From Skermanella stibiiresistens SB22 (GTDB taxonomy: Bacteria; Pseudomonadota; Alphaproteobacteria; Azospirillales; Azospirillaceae): a stretch of DNA of 64,000 nucleotides. The first letter of the stretch is position 1, and each line of letters opens with the position of its first letter. This document shows positions 17,539-25,969 of the stretch, piece after piece. The notes beneath the pieces are model-generated. The model searched no databases, had not been told where the DNA came from, and was given only the letters and a program-made list of their open reading frames with translations. Made by a program: the position numbers and the translations under genes. The stretch spans positions 1-64,000 of the forward strand of contig NZ_AVFL01000013.1 in assembly GCF_000576635.1 (NCBI RefSeq), written 5' to 3'.

Positions 17539-18633
17539 ATGGTTCTATCGCCAAGTGTCAGCCCGGCGGTTCCGCCGGGTGGAAAAGCGCGCCTTGGCTG
17601 GATGGATACGCTGCGCGGGATGGCGATCATCCTCGTCATCTTCGACCACGCGCTCTATCAGGCCACCCAAAGCTCCGTCAGCGTCCCCGAGTGGGCGAAC
17701 ACGCTGACCTTGATGTTCAACCCGCTCCGGATGCCGCTGATGGTCTTCCTGTCGGGCATGCTGCTCAGTCCGTCGCTCCGCAAGGGAGCGCCGGAATACA
17801 TCGCGGGCAAGACCCGCAACATCCTCTATCCCTACATCCTATGGTCGCTGATCTACGGCTCGCTCTGGGTGCTGGCGGCGCCGATATCCGGCACGCCGCA
17901 TTACTGGAGCGAGCTGGCGATGATCCCCTACGCACCCCAGGGGCACCTGTGGTTCCTGCATAACCTGTTCATCTTCTACCTGATCATGCTGGCTCTGCGG
18001 CGTGTCTCGCGCCTGACGATCGCCGTGGTGGCCCTGGCCGTCTCGGGGCTGATCGATTTCTGGTACATCGACCGCTTCCTGTTCCTGCTGGGCTTCTTCG
18101 CGCTGGGCGATCTCGCCGTCCAGAAGGAGGACCTTATCGCCCGGCTGCTGGCGGACAAGAGGGTCGTGGCAGGGCTGGCGCTGCTGACGCTCGGGATGCC
18201 GGCCTCCGTCCTGCTGCTGGAAACCGACCTGCGCTACCACCTGCCCAGCGTGCCCCTGGCGATCGGCGGCATCGGGATCATGATCCTGCTGGCTGGACGG
18301 ATCGGCGACAAGCCGGGCGCCGCCCTGTTCCGCCACATCGGACGGAACTCGCTACCGGCCTATATCCTGCACTGGATCATCCTGGCGGTCTCGCTGCTGG
18401 CGCTGAAGCGGATCATCCCGGATCACGGCATGGAGCCGGAAACCCGCGGGCTGATCCTGATGCTGACCTTGGGGTGCGCCGGTTTCGCCGGGACCCTGCT
18501 CGCGATCGAGGTGATCAACCGGCTGGGCTTGAAGTGGTTGTTCTCGTGGCCGCGCCGACGACCGCGTGTCGTGACGGGACGGAAGGAACCGCGCTGCGAC
18601 GAGCGGGCCATGTATGGGCCGGCGAGGCCCTGA
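17539..18633 (+). CDS. Acyltransferase 3 family integral membrane protein
   Basis: A 364-residue multipass protein of the acyltransferase 3 (OafA/NodX/WecH-like) family. The family signature is at the start: GWMDTLRGMAIILVIFDHALYQ, with the His (in FDHA) in the catalytic position. About ten hydrophobic helices follow, and a basic tail ends the protein (PRRRPRVVTGRKEPR). These enzymes acylate periplasmic carbohydrates such as O-antigen or exopolysaccharide. A shorter start near 17602 (MDTLRG) is possible. Confidence 0.9.
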   Translation: MVLSPSVSPAVPPGGKARLGWMDTLRGMAIILVIFDHALYQATQSSVSVPEWANTLTLMFNPLRMPLMVFLSGMLLSPSLRKGAPEYIAGKTRNILYPYILWSLIYGSLWVLAAPISGTPHYWSELAMIPYAPQGHLWFLHNLFIFYLIMLALRRVSRLTIAVVALAVSGLIDFWYIDRFLFLLGFFALGDLAVQKEDLIARLLADKRVVAGLALLTLGMPASVLLLETDLRYHLPSVPLAIGGIGIMILLAGRIGDKPGAALFRHIGRNSLPAYILHWIILAVSLLALKRIIPDHGMEPETRGLILMLTLGCAGFAGTLLAIEVINRLGLKWLFSWPRRRPRVVTGRKEPRCDERAMYGPARP

Positions 18634-18656
18634 CTTCGGCCAAGCCCTGACGTTAG

Positions 18657-18872
18657 TCAGACCTGGATGTCGATCTTGCCGCCGCGGCTGCGGAGCCCCT
18701 GGTTCGAGATGTCGAACGAGGCGCTCATCAGCTTCGGCGTCTCGGCCTGCTGGTTCTTGACCCGGGTGACCACCTGCTCGGTGGCCTCGTTCTGCGATTG
18801 GACGCGCGCCTGATAGCTGGCCCGCACCGGGCTCATCGTCTTGGCGATATCAGACAATCCCATGGACGCCAT
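18657..18872 (-). CDS. Small hypothetical protein
   Basis: A 71-residue protein starting MASMGLSDIAKTM. The middle is polar and helix-forming (ARVQSQNEATEQVVTRVKNQQAETPKLM), followed by SASFDISNQGLRSRGGKIDIQV. There is no signal peptide or membrane helix. An upstream in-frame Met (18911) exists, but the residues between look non-coding. The pattern is faintly like small motility-associated proteins, which is too weak to call. It lies between two convergent genes, upstream of the kinase's end. Confidence 0.55.
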   Translation of the reverse strand: MASMGLSDIAKTMSPVRASYQARVQSQNEATEQVVTRVKNQQAETPKLMSASFDISNQGLRSRGGKIDIQV

Positions 18873-18992
18873 GATCCAAACCTCAATCCGTTCGTTCCGA
18901 GCCCCGCACACCGCACCCGTGATCCACGTGGCGGATGGTTGCCTTTTATCACAAATACCGTCGGCGTGCGACCCTCTGGTCGATGGATCGGC

Positions 18993-21479
18993 TCACGCCG
19001 CCATGCCGGGGGCCAGCTTGGCGGTCGGCAGGGTGATCACGACCCGGGTTCCGACATTGATCGTGCTCTCGATCGTCAGGCCGCCGCCATGTCCCTTGAC
19101 CAGCGCGTCGACCAGCGACAACCCCAGCCCCGTCCCCTCCTGCGTCCGGGTATAGGCGGTGTCGATCCGCTCGAACGGCTTCAGCACGGTTTGCAGGCGG
19201 TCGGCCGGGATGCCGATGCCGGTGTCCGACACCGATATCTCCACGAACCCGTGGGGGCCGGACCGGCAGACGAGGTCGATGCGGCCCCGGTCGGGGGTGA
19301 ACTTGATGGCGTTGGACAGCAGGTTGAATAGGATCTGCTTGACCGCGCGCTCGTCGGCGAACAGCTCCTCGCCGGAATTCTCGTCCGGCGCCTGTTCCAG
19401 ATCGACGCGCAGGGTATGGCCATGGTCCTCCGCCCGCTGGCGCACCAGCCGGATGACGGAGGCGACCACCGGCTCGATCCCCAGGCTGGTCGGGGAGAGG
19501 TCGAGCTTGCCGGCCTCGATCTTCGACAGGTCCAGGATGTCGTTGATCAGCGACAGCAGGTGCTCGCCGCTGGCGTGGATGTCGCCGGCGTATTCCGCGT
19601 AGCGCTCCAGGTCGTCGCCGAAGCAGCGGTCGTGGATGATCTCCGAGAAGCCCAGGATGGCGTTGAGCGGGGTCCGAAGCTCGTGGCTCATGCAGGCGAG
19701 GAAGTTCGACTTGGCCCGGTTGGCCTCCTCGGCGCGGGCGCGCTCGCGATCTCGCTGGTCGACCAGACTGGCCAGTTCCGCCTCCCGGCGCTTGATCTCG
19801 TGGATGTCGTTGAACACCCCGATGATCCCCGCCCTGGCGGAGGACGCGTTGAGGAACACGGCCTTGCTGATGATCGCGGCGCGGCGGCTGCCGTCGGCGT
19901 GCCGGATCACCGATTCGAAGGTCGTGGAACCGCCCTGTTCCGCCAGCCGCCGGTCGGCCGCCGCGTAGGCCTCGGCCGCGTCCGGATCTGCGATGTCGGT
20001 CGCGCGCAATCCCTTGATGGCGCCCCGCTCCAAGCCCAGCGCCTGCTCGAACGCCCGGTTGGCGCCTATATAGACGCCGTCCATGCCCTTGAAGAAGACC
20101 GGCAGCGGGATGGTGTCGAGCAGGGTGTGCTCGAACCGCAGCCGGTCCTCCAGCGCCCGCTCCGCCGCGATGCGGTCGGTCACGTCGTGCTGGATGCCGA
20201 TGAAGTGGGTCAGCCGGCCCTCGTCGTCGCGCACCGGGGCGATGCTGACCTCGTTGTGGAACAGCGAACCGTCCTTCCGGAAATTGCGGACGGTGGCGAG
20301 CGCGCCGGCGCCGGCCCGCAGCGCCTGGCGGATTTGATCCAGGGCCGGCTGGGTGGTCTCGGTGCCATGCATGAAGCGGGGGTTGCGGCCCAGCACCTCG
20401 GCGAGGACGTAGCCCGTGTTCCGTTCGAACGCCCGGTTGACCCAGACGATCGGCGTGTCACCGCTCGCCCGGCAGATCATGATGCCGTTGCTGGACTGGG
20501 CCAGCGCGTGGTCCTTCAGCCGCAGCTCGGACAGGACCGACGCGCGGGATCGCTCGATCTGGGACAGCCGGAACAGCAGCAGCATGGCGCCCGCCGCGAG
20601 GATGCCGATGATCAGCGCCGCGATCGACACGGTGCGCCACCACGCGGCCAGCGTCTCCGCCGTCGGGGTCGCCGACACCGCCAGGAGGGGCAGGGCGCTG
20701 GTCTGCGCCGCGACCGCGATCAGGCCGTCGCGCTCGGCCAGCCGCACGCCGGTGGCGACGTCGAGGTCTCGGATCATGCCGATCGCGTCGGTCGCCACCC
20801 GCCGCCAGCGTCCGGTGAACAGGTCGGTCGGTCCGACCACGACGTTGCCGTCGCGCATCGCCAGGGCGTCCACCTGATCGTCGCTGAATCGCCGCCCATG
20901 GCCGAGCATGGCCGCCGATTCGAAACTGGCTTGGACGATGCCGAGGAAGCGTCCCTGACGGTCCAGGATGGAGCGGCGCACCCCGATCAGGCCCAAGGCG
21001 TGGTCATGCCCCACGCCACTGGTGATCCGGCCGCTCGCGTGGTCCGCCAGGGTGGCGGGGTCGATCTCCAGGTCGACCTGTCTCGGGCAGGCGGACGACC
21101 GCGCCACGCCCTCCGGATCCAGGACGACGAGGCAGCCTCCCGCCGGCAGATGGCGCGCGAGAAATCGCTGGAGGAGCGGGCCGTCGCCGGACGATGCCGT
21201 CACGGCGACGGCCCGCTCCTCCAGGTCGAAGGCCACCGCCGCCAAGGCGATGTCGACTTGGCGCAGGACACCGTCGGCGTGCTGCGCCAGCAGGACGGCC
21301 CGGGTCTCCGCCTCCAGGCGCAATTCGGCCAAACCGTCTTCCCTGTCCTTCCACAGGCCGATGGCCAGCAGCAGGACGACCAAGCCCACCGTGACGACGG
21401 CGAACGCCGTGGTTCCGGAGAGGGCGGAGAAGACCTGACGGTTCCGTCGGTCGTCTTGTTCGCTCCGAGCGCCGGTCAT
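18993..21479 (-). CDS. Membrane-bound PAS-PAS sensor histidine kinase
   Basis: An 828-residue kinase with no receiver domain. Order by eye: helix 1 (about 22-42), an extracytoplasmic sensor domain of the Cache kind (about 45-265), helix 2 (about 283-305), PAS 1 with PAC (about 320-430), PAS 2 (about 445-560), coiled linker, HisKA with the phospho-accepting His near residue 599 (MSHELRTPLNAILGF), and HATPase (N-box NLLSNAIKF, G1 DTGIGIP, G2 GTGLGLS). No response regulator is nearby, so the target is unknown. Its start overlaps the stop of the TRAP-type binding protein upstream by four bases, so the two are co-translated. Confidence 0.93.
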   Translation of the reverse strand: MTGARSEQDDRRNRQVFSALSGTTAFAVVTVGLVVLLLAIGLWKDREDGLAELRLEAETRAVLLAQHADGVLRQVDIALAAVAFDLEERAVAVTASSGDGPLLQRFLARHLPAGGCLVVLDPEGVARSSACPRQVDLEIDPATLADHASGRITSGVGHDHALGLIGVRRSILDRQGRFLGIVQASFESAAMLGHGRRFSDDQVDALAMRDGNVVVGPTDLFTGRWRRVATDAIGMIRDLDVATGVRLAERDGLIAVAAQTSALPLLAVSATPTAETLAAWWRTVSIAALIIGILAAGAMLLLFRLSQIERSRASVLSELRLKDHALAQSSNGIMICRASGDTPIVWVNRAFERNTGYVLAEVLGRNPRFMHGTETTQPALDQIRQALRAGAGALATVRNFRKDGSLFHNEVSIAPVRDDEGRLTHFIGIQHDVTDRIAAERALEDRLRFEHTLLDTIPLPVFFKGMDGVYIGANRAFEQALGLERGAIKGLRATDIADPDAAEAYAAADRRLAEQGGSTTFESVIRHADGSRRAAIISKAVFLNASSARAGIIGVFNDIHEIKRREAELASLVDQRDRERARAEEANRAKSNFLACMSHELRTPLNAILGFSEIIHDRCFGDDLERYAEYAGDIHASGEHLLSLINDILDLSKIEAGKLDLSPTSLGIEPVVASVIRLVRQRAEDHGHTLRVDLEQAPDENSGEELFADERAVKQILFNLLSNAIKFTPDRGRIDLVCRSGPHGFVEISVSDTGIGIPADRLQTVLKPFERIDTAYTRTQEGTGLGLSLVDALVKGHGGGLTIESTINVGTRVVITLPTAKLAPGMAA

Positions 21480-22504
21480 TCCCGGAGGCCCTCGGTAACG
21501 CGCTCGATCGCTTGGCGGGAAACTCCTGACCGCAGCATCACCGCCTCCTGGCCGGCGAGCAGCCGGGCCCTCACGGCGGCCGTCCGTTCGGGCGTGGGCG
21601 TCACGATCCGGACACCGGCGGCGACGGCGCGGTTCCGAGCCTCCTCCTGGGCCCGCGCGGCCATGACGCGTCCCTCCTCGACCACGCCATTCCAGGCGTC
21701 GCGCAGATCACGGCGGGTCGCCTCGTCGATCCGCCGCCAGAAATAGTCGGAGACCAGCGGAACGTAGTGCGAGAAATACTGCCGGTCCTCCAGCGCGAAC
21801 CGGACCCCGCGCCGCCAGAGCGAGATGCTGTCGAGCGTCGCGAAGGAGCTGATCAGGCCGTCGATCCTGTTTTCCGCCAGGGCGCGTGGCAGGTCGGCCC
21901 AGGCGATCGTGATCGGCTCCGCCCCCAGGGCGGCCAGCCGCCACGCGTTGGCGACACCCCCCGGCGACCTGACGCGCAGTCCCACCAGATCGTCCACGTC
22001 GTCGATCCGCTTCCGCGTCGAGAAGACCTGCGCGAAGCCCAGGCCGATCCACCGGCCCAGCACGACGGCGCCAAGGCCGTCCTCGATCTGGCTATTCATC
22101 GCCTCGACCGCCGGTCCGTCCTGGATCAGCGCCGTCTCCTCGGCGGAGCGCCCGTACAGCGCCGGCATCATGAAGGCTCCGACATCGGGAGCCACTTGGC
22201 CAAGCTGCCAGGTGCCGGCCACCGCCATGCCGACCTTGCCTTGGATCAAGGCCGCCAGCACGTCACGGTCACGATACAACTCGCCGCCGAAGCGGTGGTC
22301 GATCTCGACGCGGTCGGCGCAGCACTCGATCACCCGCTCCACGAAGCGCCTGACGATGCGGGTCTGGACATGATCGGGACCATTCTCGGTCGACACCAGC
22401 AGCATCGGGCGCGCGAGGGCGCTTCCCGTGGCGGCGGCCGTGGTGGCGGCGAGGGCCATGATCACGACGCTCGCCCTTATCGAAAGGATTAGGCTTTTTC
22501 GCAT
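21476..22504 (-). CDS. TRAP-type (DctP-like) periplasmic solute-binding protein
   Basis: A 342-residue protein with a signal peptide (MRKSLILSIRASVVIMALA...ALA). It resembles the DctP family: RIVRRFVERV...VEIDHRFGGELYRDRDVLAALIQGKVGMAVAGTW, then LRVRSPGGVANAWRLAALGAEPITIAWADLPRALAENRIDGLISSF, which holds the conserved Arg that binds the carboxylate of the ligand. No TRAP permease (DctQ/DctM) is adjacent. The gene overlaps a sensor kinase by four bases, so it more probably presents a ligand to the kinase than feeds a transporter. Confidence 0.85.
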   Translation of the reverse strand: MRKSLILSIRASVVIMALAATTAAATGSALARPMLLVSTENGPDHVQTRIVRRFVERVIECCADRVEIDHRFGGELYRDRDVLAALIQGKVGMAVAGTWQLGQVAPDVGAFMMPALYGRSAEETALIQDGPAVEAMNSQIEDGLGAVVLGRWIGLGFAQVFSTRKRIDDVDDLVGLRVRSPGGVANAWRLAALGAEPITIAWADLPRALAENRIDGLISSFATLDSISLWRRGVRFALEDRQYFSHYVPLVSDYFWRRIDEATRRDLRDAWNGVVEEGRVMAARAQEEARNRAVAAGVRIVTPTPERTAAVRARLLAGQEAVMLRSGVSRQAIERVTEGLRE

Positions 22505-22550
22505 AATTCAAAATCGTAACAGGATCGGGGCCTTCGCGGTTTGATGTCGA

Positions 22551-23618
22551 TCAAATCGCCGCCTTGTCCCGACCGCGCGCCGGGGCGCGGGCCGGCGGAT
22601 CCTCAAGCAAACCGTATTTCCGGAGGTGGCCGCGGAACTGGTGATAGCGCAGGCCCAGTTCGGCGGCGGCGCGTTTCTGGTTGAATTGGTTCCTCTCCAG
22701 GGCGGCATGGAGCAGGCCGGTCTCGAACGCGCGGACGGCTTCGGGAAAGTCGACGGGCACGGGCGGGGAGGAGGCGCTTGGAGCCGGGACCGGCGCGCCG
22801 GCAGCCGGGGCGCCGGCTGGCGCCGCCGGGCGCCACGGCGAGGCGAAGGGGTCGAGCACGACGGTGTCGACCGGCCGGTCGGGCCGCTCGGCGCGGTAGA
22901 CGGCGCGTTCCACCACGTTCTTCAACTCGCGGACATTGCCCGGCCAATCATGGGCCAGCAGCAGCGCCCTGGCCCGGTCGGTGAAGCCGGCGAAATAGGG
23001 CCGCTCCAGCTCCCGCGCCATGGCGACCGCGAAGTGTTCCGCCAGCAGCGGAATGTCCTCCGGTCGGGCGCGGAGCGGCGGGATCGTGATGACGTCGAAG
23101 CTCAGCCGGTCCAGCAGGTCGGCGCGGAAGCGGCCCCGATCGGCCAGTGCCGGCAGGTCGGCGTTGGTCGCTCCGATCAGGCGGACATTGGTCGCCAGCG
23201 TGGTGGAGCCGCCAACCCGTTCGAACTCGCCATATTCGATGACGCGCAGCATCTTCTCCTGGACCGACGGCGGCGCGTTGGCGATCTCGTCGAGGAAGAG
23301 GGTGCCGTCGTCGGCCAATTCGAACCGGCCGACATGGCGCCGGACGGCGCCCGTGAAGGCGCCGGCCTCGTGGCCGAACAACTCGCTCTCCAGCAGCGAC
23401 TCGGCCAGCGCGCCGCAGTTCAGCTTGACGAAGGGGCGGTCCCAGCGGCGCGACAGGTAGTGGAGGCGGGCCGCCACCAACTCCTTGCCGGTGCCGCGCT
23501 CACCGATCACCAGGGTCGGCTTGTTGAGCGGCGCCGCTTTCGAGACGTGCTCGAGCATCGCCTGGAAGGCAGGCGACTCGCCCATCAACGCTGGGAGATC
23601 AGGAGGGGAACCAGCCAT
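22551..23618 (-). CDS. pspF: Sigma-54 activator of the phage shock operon
   Basis: A 355-residue enhancer-binding protein without a regulatory receiver domain, as in PspF. The AAA+ domain has Walker A GERGTGKE, the sigma-54 contact loop GAFTGA, and Walker B LFLDEIA. After an Ala/Pro-rich linker (about residues 258-290) comes a Fis-type helix-turn-helix (NQFNQKRAAAELGLRYHQFRGHLRKYGL). In other bacteria PspA holds PspF inactive until membrane stress. It is divergent from the psp operon, whose sigma-54 promoter it should drive. Confidence 0.95.
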   Translation of the reverse strand: MAGSPPDLPALMGESPAFQAMLEHVSKAAPLNKPTLVIGERGTGKELVAARLHYLSRRWDRPFVKLNCGALAESLLESELFGHEAGAFTGAVRRHVGRFELADDGTLFLDEIANAPPSVQEKMLRVIEYGEFERVGGSTTLATNVRLIGATNADLPALADRGRFRADLLDRLSFDVITIPPLRARPEDIPLLAEHFAVAMARELERPYFAGFTDRARALLLAHDWPGNVRELKNVVERAVYRAERPDRPVDTVVLDPFASPWRPAAPAGAPAAGAPVPAPSASSPPVPVDFPEAVRAFETGLLHAALERNQFNQKRAAAELGLRYHQFRGHLRKYGLLEDPPARAPARGRDKAAI

Positions 23619-23648
23619 GTGGTCGATTTCGCCAATAAATGAGATTTC

Positions 23649-23665
23649 TCGCCATCATATGGCGA
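23649..23665. promoter_or_regulatory. Candidate PspF upstream activating site
   Basis: A palindrome TCGCCAT-cat-ATGGCGA with perfect 7-bp arms, located about 100 bases upstream of the sigma-54 promoter and 31 bases upstream of the pspF start. That is the usual position for a PspF enhancer. Assignment is from position and symmetry only. Confidence 0.45.
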
Positions 23666-23723
23666 CATCCACCATCAATACCAAGGAGTGCGGCTTTGCC
23701 CTTTTCTGGAAATTCAATGATTT

Positions 23724-23736
23724 CAATGAGTTGATG
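23724..23736 (-). promoter_or_regulatory. Candidate IHF site between enhancer and promoter
   Basis: On the minus strand the sequence reads ATCAACTCATTG, matching the IHF core WATCAA-N4-TTR except for the first base. It lies in an AT-rich stretch (about 23690-23745) between the palindrome and the -24/-12 elements, where IHF normally bends the DNA. Confidence 0.4.
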
Positions 23737-23750
23737 ATGAAAGCCGGAAC

Positions 23751-23766
23751 TGGCACGCGGACTGCA
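23751..23766 (+). promoter_or_regulatory. Sigma-54 (-24/-12) promoter of the psp operon
   Basis: TGGCACGcggaCTGCA fits the consensus TGGCACG-N4-TTGCW at all but one base, with the GG and GC elements in exact register. Transcription should start near 23777, about 32 bases before the first ORF of the operon. Confidence 0.85.
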
Positions 23767-23808
23767 ATACCGGGATGGACATCATGACCGTTCCCTTTGG
23801 AGACAGAC

Positions 23809-23964
23809 ATGCAGGACTACACACGCTACCGGACGACCTATCAGGGCACTGCCCGCTCCACGCGGAGCACCGGTGAGCGTTTTCTGGCCTATCTGCGCAC
23901 CCGCTCGACCGAGACATGGGTGTTCTTCGCCGCAGGCCTGATCACGGGCGCCTTCCTGGGCTGA
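23809..23964 (+). CDS. 51-residue small membrane protein, first ORF of the psp operon
   Basis: It starts at ATG 23809 with a ribosome-binding site (GGAG, eight bases upstream). The product has a polar N-terminus (MQDYTRYRTTYQGTARS), a helix-like segment GERFLAYLRTRS, and a hydrophobic C-terminus (TWVFFAAGLITGAFLG) that could span or dip into the membrane. It lies between the sigma-54 promoter and pspA, so it should be induced with them. It may be a counterpart of the small PspD-like accessory proteins but shows no recognisable similarity. The 92-base gap to pspA contains a small hairpin (GGCTTGG-cc-CCAAGCC, 24008-24023). Confidence 0.65.
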   Translation: MQDYTRYRTTYQGTARSTRSTGERFLAYLRTRSTETWVFFAAGLITGAFLG

Positions 23965-24056
23965 CCGGACCTCGCCGGACCATCGAGAATTCCCAAGCCT
24001 GACCGCGGGCTTGGCCCCAAGCCAGATCAACGAACCGACATACGGGACACGACATC

Positions 24057-24734
24057 ATGGGCATTTTTTCGCGCCTGACCGACATCGTCAACTCCAACCT
24101 CAACGCCATCATGGACCGCGCCGAGGATCCGGAGAAGCTGATCCGCCTCGTCATCCAGGAGATGGAGGACACGCTGGTCGAGGTCCGCTCCAGCACGGTG
24201 AAGACCATCGCCGAGCGGAAGGAGATCGAGCGCCGCCTGGGCACGCTCAACCGCGAGATGGAGGAGTGGCAGCGCAAGGCCGAACTGGCGCTGTCGCGCG
24301 ACCGCGAGGACCTTGCCAAGGGCGCCCTGGTCGCCAAGTCCAAGATCGCCGAGCAGATCGACATGCTCCAGCACCAGCTGGTCCATATCGAGGAGTCGCT
24401 GGCCAAGAGCGGCGAGGACATCAGCCGTCTCCAGGAGAAGCTGACCGACGCCAAGAAGCGCGAGAAGGCCATCGTCATGCGCCAGAAGTCGGCGGCTAAC
24501 CGCTTGAAGGTCAACGGCCGCCTGCACGACGATCGGATCAACGAGGCCTTCGCCCGGTTCGAGCAGGTCGAGCGCAATCTCGACGAGATGGAAGGCCGCG
24601 TCGAAGCCTTCGACATCGGCCGCAAGAAGACGCTGGCCGAGGAGTTCTCCGACCTTGAGGCCTCGACCAAGGTCGAGCAGGAGTTGGCGGACCTCAAGGC
24701 CCGCCTGCACAACTCCAAGCCGATGGCGGGCTAA
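24057..24734 (+). CDS. pspA: Phage shock protein A
   Basis: A 225-residue coiled-coil protein of the PspA/IM30 (ESCRT-III-like) family. The amphipathic N-terminus MGIFSRLTDIVNSNLNAIMDRAEDPEKLIR is diagnostic, and the rest is nearly continuous charged coiled coil (KEIERRLGTLNREMEEWQRK...). PspA binds stressed inner membrane and inhibits PspF when free. Length is typical. pspB begins three bases after its stop. Confidence 0.97.
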   Translation: MGIFSRLTDIVNSNLNAIMDRAEDPEKLIRLVIQEMEDTLVEVRSSTVKTIAERKEIERRLGTLNREMEEWQRKAELALSRDREDLAKGALVAKSKIAEQIDMLQHQLVHIEESLAKSGEDISRLQEKLTDAKKREKAIVMRQKSAANRLKVNGRLHDDRINEAFARFEQVERNLDEMEGRVEAFDIGRKKTLAEEFSDLEASTKVEQELADLKARLHNSKPMAG

Positions 24735-24737
24735 GCC

Positions 24738-24968
24738 ATGGGCGGCGGAGGCGTTTTGGTCCTGTCGGTGCTGTTCATGACGATCGTGGCACCGCTCTGG
24801 ATCATCTTCCACTACATCACCAAGTGGCGGTCCTCGAAGGGGCTGACCGCCGAGGATGAGCATACCCTGGCCGAGCTATGGGAAAGCGCCGGAAGGATGG
24901 AGAACCGGATCGTCAGTCTGGAGAAGATCCTGGACGCCGAGGCTCCGGGGTGGAGGAACCGTCAATGA
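24738..24968 (+). CDS. pspB: Phage shock protein B, membrane
   Basis: A 76-residue protein with one N-terminal membrane helix (VLVLSVLFMTIVAPLWIIFHYIT) followed by a helix-forming tail with the typical PspB feature AEDEHTLAELWESAGRMENRIVSLEKILD. PspB and PspC relay envelope stress to PspA. The stop overlaps the pspC start by two bases (ATGA). Confidence 0.95.
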   Translation: MGGGGVLVLSVLFMTIVAPLWIIFHYITKWRSSKGLTAEDEHTLAELWESAGRMENRIVSLEKILDAEAPGWRNRQ

Positions 24969-25405
24969 CGTGGCGTGAGGACAATTCCGGCGATCCGTCC
25001 GGCGGTTGGCCGGGTTCGCCCTTCGCTTCGCCCAACCCGCATCGGCTGTATCGCGACCAGACGCGGGGCAAGTTGTTCGGCGTCTGCGCGGGCATCGCCG
25101 ATTATCTCGGGGTCAAGGTCCGTCTCGTCCGGGTGTTCGCCGTGCTGGGGGCTGTGTTCTTCACGATGCCGGTCGTGGGCGCCTATCTACTGGCGGCGCT
25201 GGTGCTCAAGCACAAACCCGCGCGGGTCTACGCCAGCCGCGAGGAGGAGGATTTCTGGCGTTCGGTGGCGGCCAAACCGGACGTCACCCTGGCGGGGCTC
25301 CGGCACAAGTTCCGCGAGATGGAACGACGCCTGGGCGGGATGGAGACATACGTCTCATCCAAGGAATTCGAATTGAACCGCGCGATCGGCGATCTCGACC
25401 GCTGA
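24965..25405 (+). CDS. pspC: Phage shock protein C, membrane
   Basis: A 146-residue protein. The PspC domain runs from about residue 27 to 85 (PHRLYRDQTRGKLFGVCAGIADYLGVKVRLVRVFAVLGAVFF...AALVLKHKP) and includes one or two membrane segments. The C-terminal ~50 residues are a helical charged tail (LRHKFREMERRLGGMETYVSSKEFELNRAIGDL) that would face PspA. The start at ATG 24965 overlaps the pspB stop, and an upstream in-frame Met inside pspB is ignored. Confidence 0.94.
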   Translation: MTWREDNSGDPSGGWPGSPFASPNPHRLYRDQTRGKLFGVCAGIADYLGVKVRLVRVFAVLGAVFFTMPVVGAYLLAALVLKHKPARVYASREEEDFWRSVAAKPDVTLAGLRHKFREMERRLGGMETYVSSKEFELNRAIGDLDR

Positions 25406-25534
25406 CCGAGCGGGTGGCCCATCGAGCGGTTTGTGGAAAAGGCTTCGGCCCGGGTTTGAATCCGGGTCGAGGTCCGTTTCCATTCGATGTCGGTCGTGAT
25501 CTCGCCGGTTCGAGGATGACCGGCGGGACCACGG

Positions 25535-25657
25535 TCAGCGGCGCTGGCTCCGGCGGTTCGAGCGCACGCGCACCGGGATGAGGCGCGGCGTGTTGGCGAC
25601 ATGGTAGCAGCCAGCGACGGCAACAGAGGTGATCAAAGCTATCAGAGCGATTTCCAT
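25535..25657 (-). CDS. 40-residue hypothetical peptide with lipobox-like N-terminus
   Basis: It starts at ATG 25657 behind a near-perfect ribosome-binding site (AAGGAGAGG, seven bases upstream). The peptide begins MEIALIALITSVAVAGC, a hydrophobic stretch ending in a lipobox-like AVAGC (Cys17), and ends in a strongly basic tail (RVRSNRRSQRR). It may be a small lipoprotein or a single-pass peptide. It is convergent with pspC and outside its operon. Codon choice is GC-rich like other genes. The claim rests on ribosome-binding site and composition alone. Confidence 0.5.
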   Translation of the reverse strand: MEIALIALITSVAVAGCYHVANTPRLIPVRVRSNRRSQRR

Positions 25658-25969
25658 GTATCCTCTCCTTCGTTGCTAATTAGAGTGGTGCAACAGCGGG
25701 ACGGTTGGTAGGGGTAAAATGAAGCCCTATGTCGTTTTTGTGATCCGCCGCCAGTTGCCTGATTTTTAATCTAGTTCTGTTTACGCTAATTTAACCAAGC
25801 ATTCCTCAACTCCGGCGGCCACCGCTGCTTCACCCCGGCTCCAGACTCAACCCGCCAAGATGTCGTGGGGTTCCGCCGCGGCGCCACTCACGAGGATGTT
25901 ACCGTGTCTTGATCCCCCGATCGGTCATGGCATGGCATGATGGTCATCGATTTTCCGAGGATCGGATCC
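25658..25969. other. Intergenic region, AT-rich, probable divergent promoter region
   Basis: The part from about 25670 to 25805 is clearly lower in GC than the surroundings (for example TTTTTAATCTAGTTCTGTTTACGC), as expected of promoters for the 40-residue ORF and for the plus-strand gene at 25970. A 16-codon frame at 25719 (MKPYVVFVIRRQLPDF) is too short to claim. A micro-repeat ggcatggcatgatgg ends near 25943. Confidence 0.4.

Noticed and set aside
17091-17639. 182-residue frame on the minus strand between methyltransferase and acyltransferase
   Set aside because: It overlaps the end of one gene and the start of another, and its Arg/Met/Pro-rich product matches no pattern.
20260-20520. First PAS domain of the sensor kinase as a LOV photoreceptor (GRNPRFMHG resembles GRNCRFLQ)
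   Set aside because: The flavin-binding Cys is Pro here, and GRNPRF is common in ordinary PAS domains. No light sensing can be claimed.
25446-25472. tRNA-like T-arm (CCCGGGTTTGAATCCGGG) downstream of pspC
   Set aside because: The loop would have eight bases, no acceptor or anticodon stem is found around it, and no CCA follows. More probably a chance or terminator hairpin.
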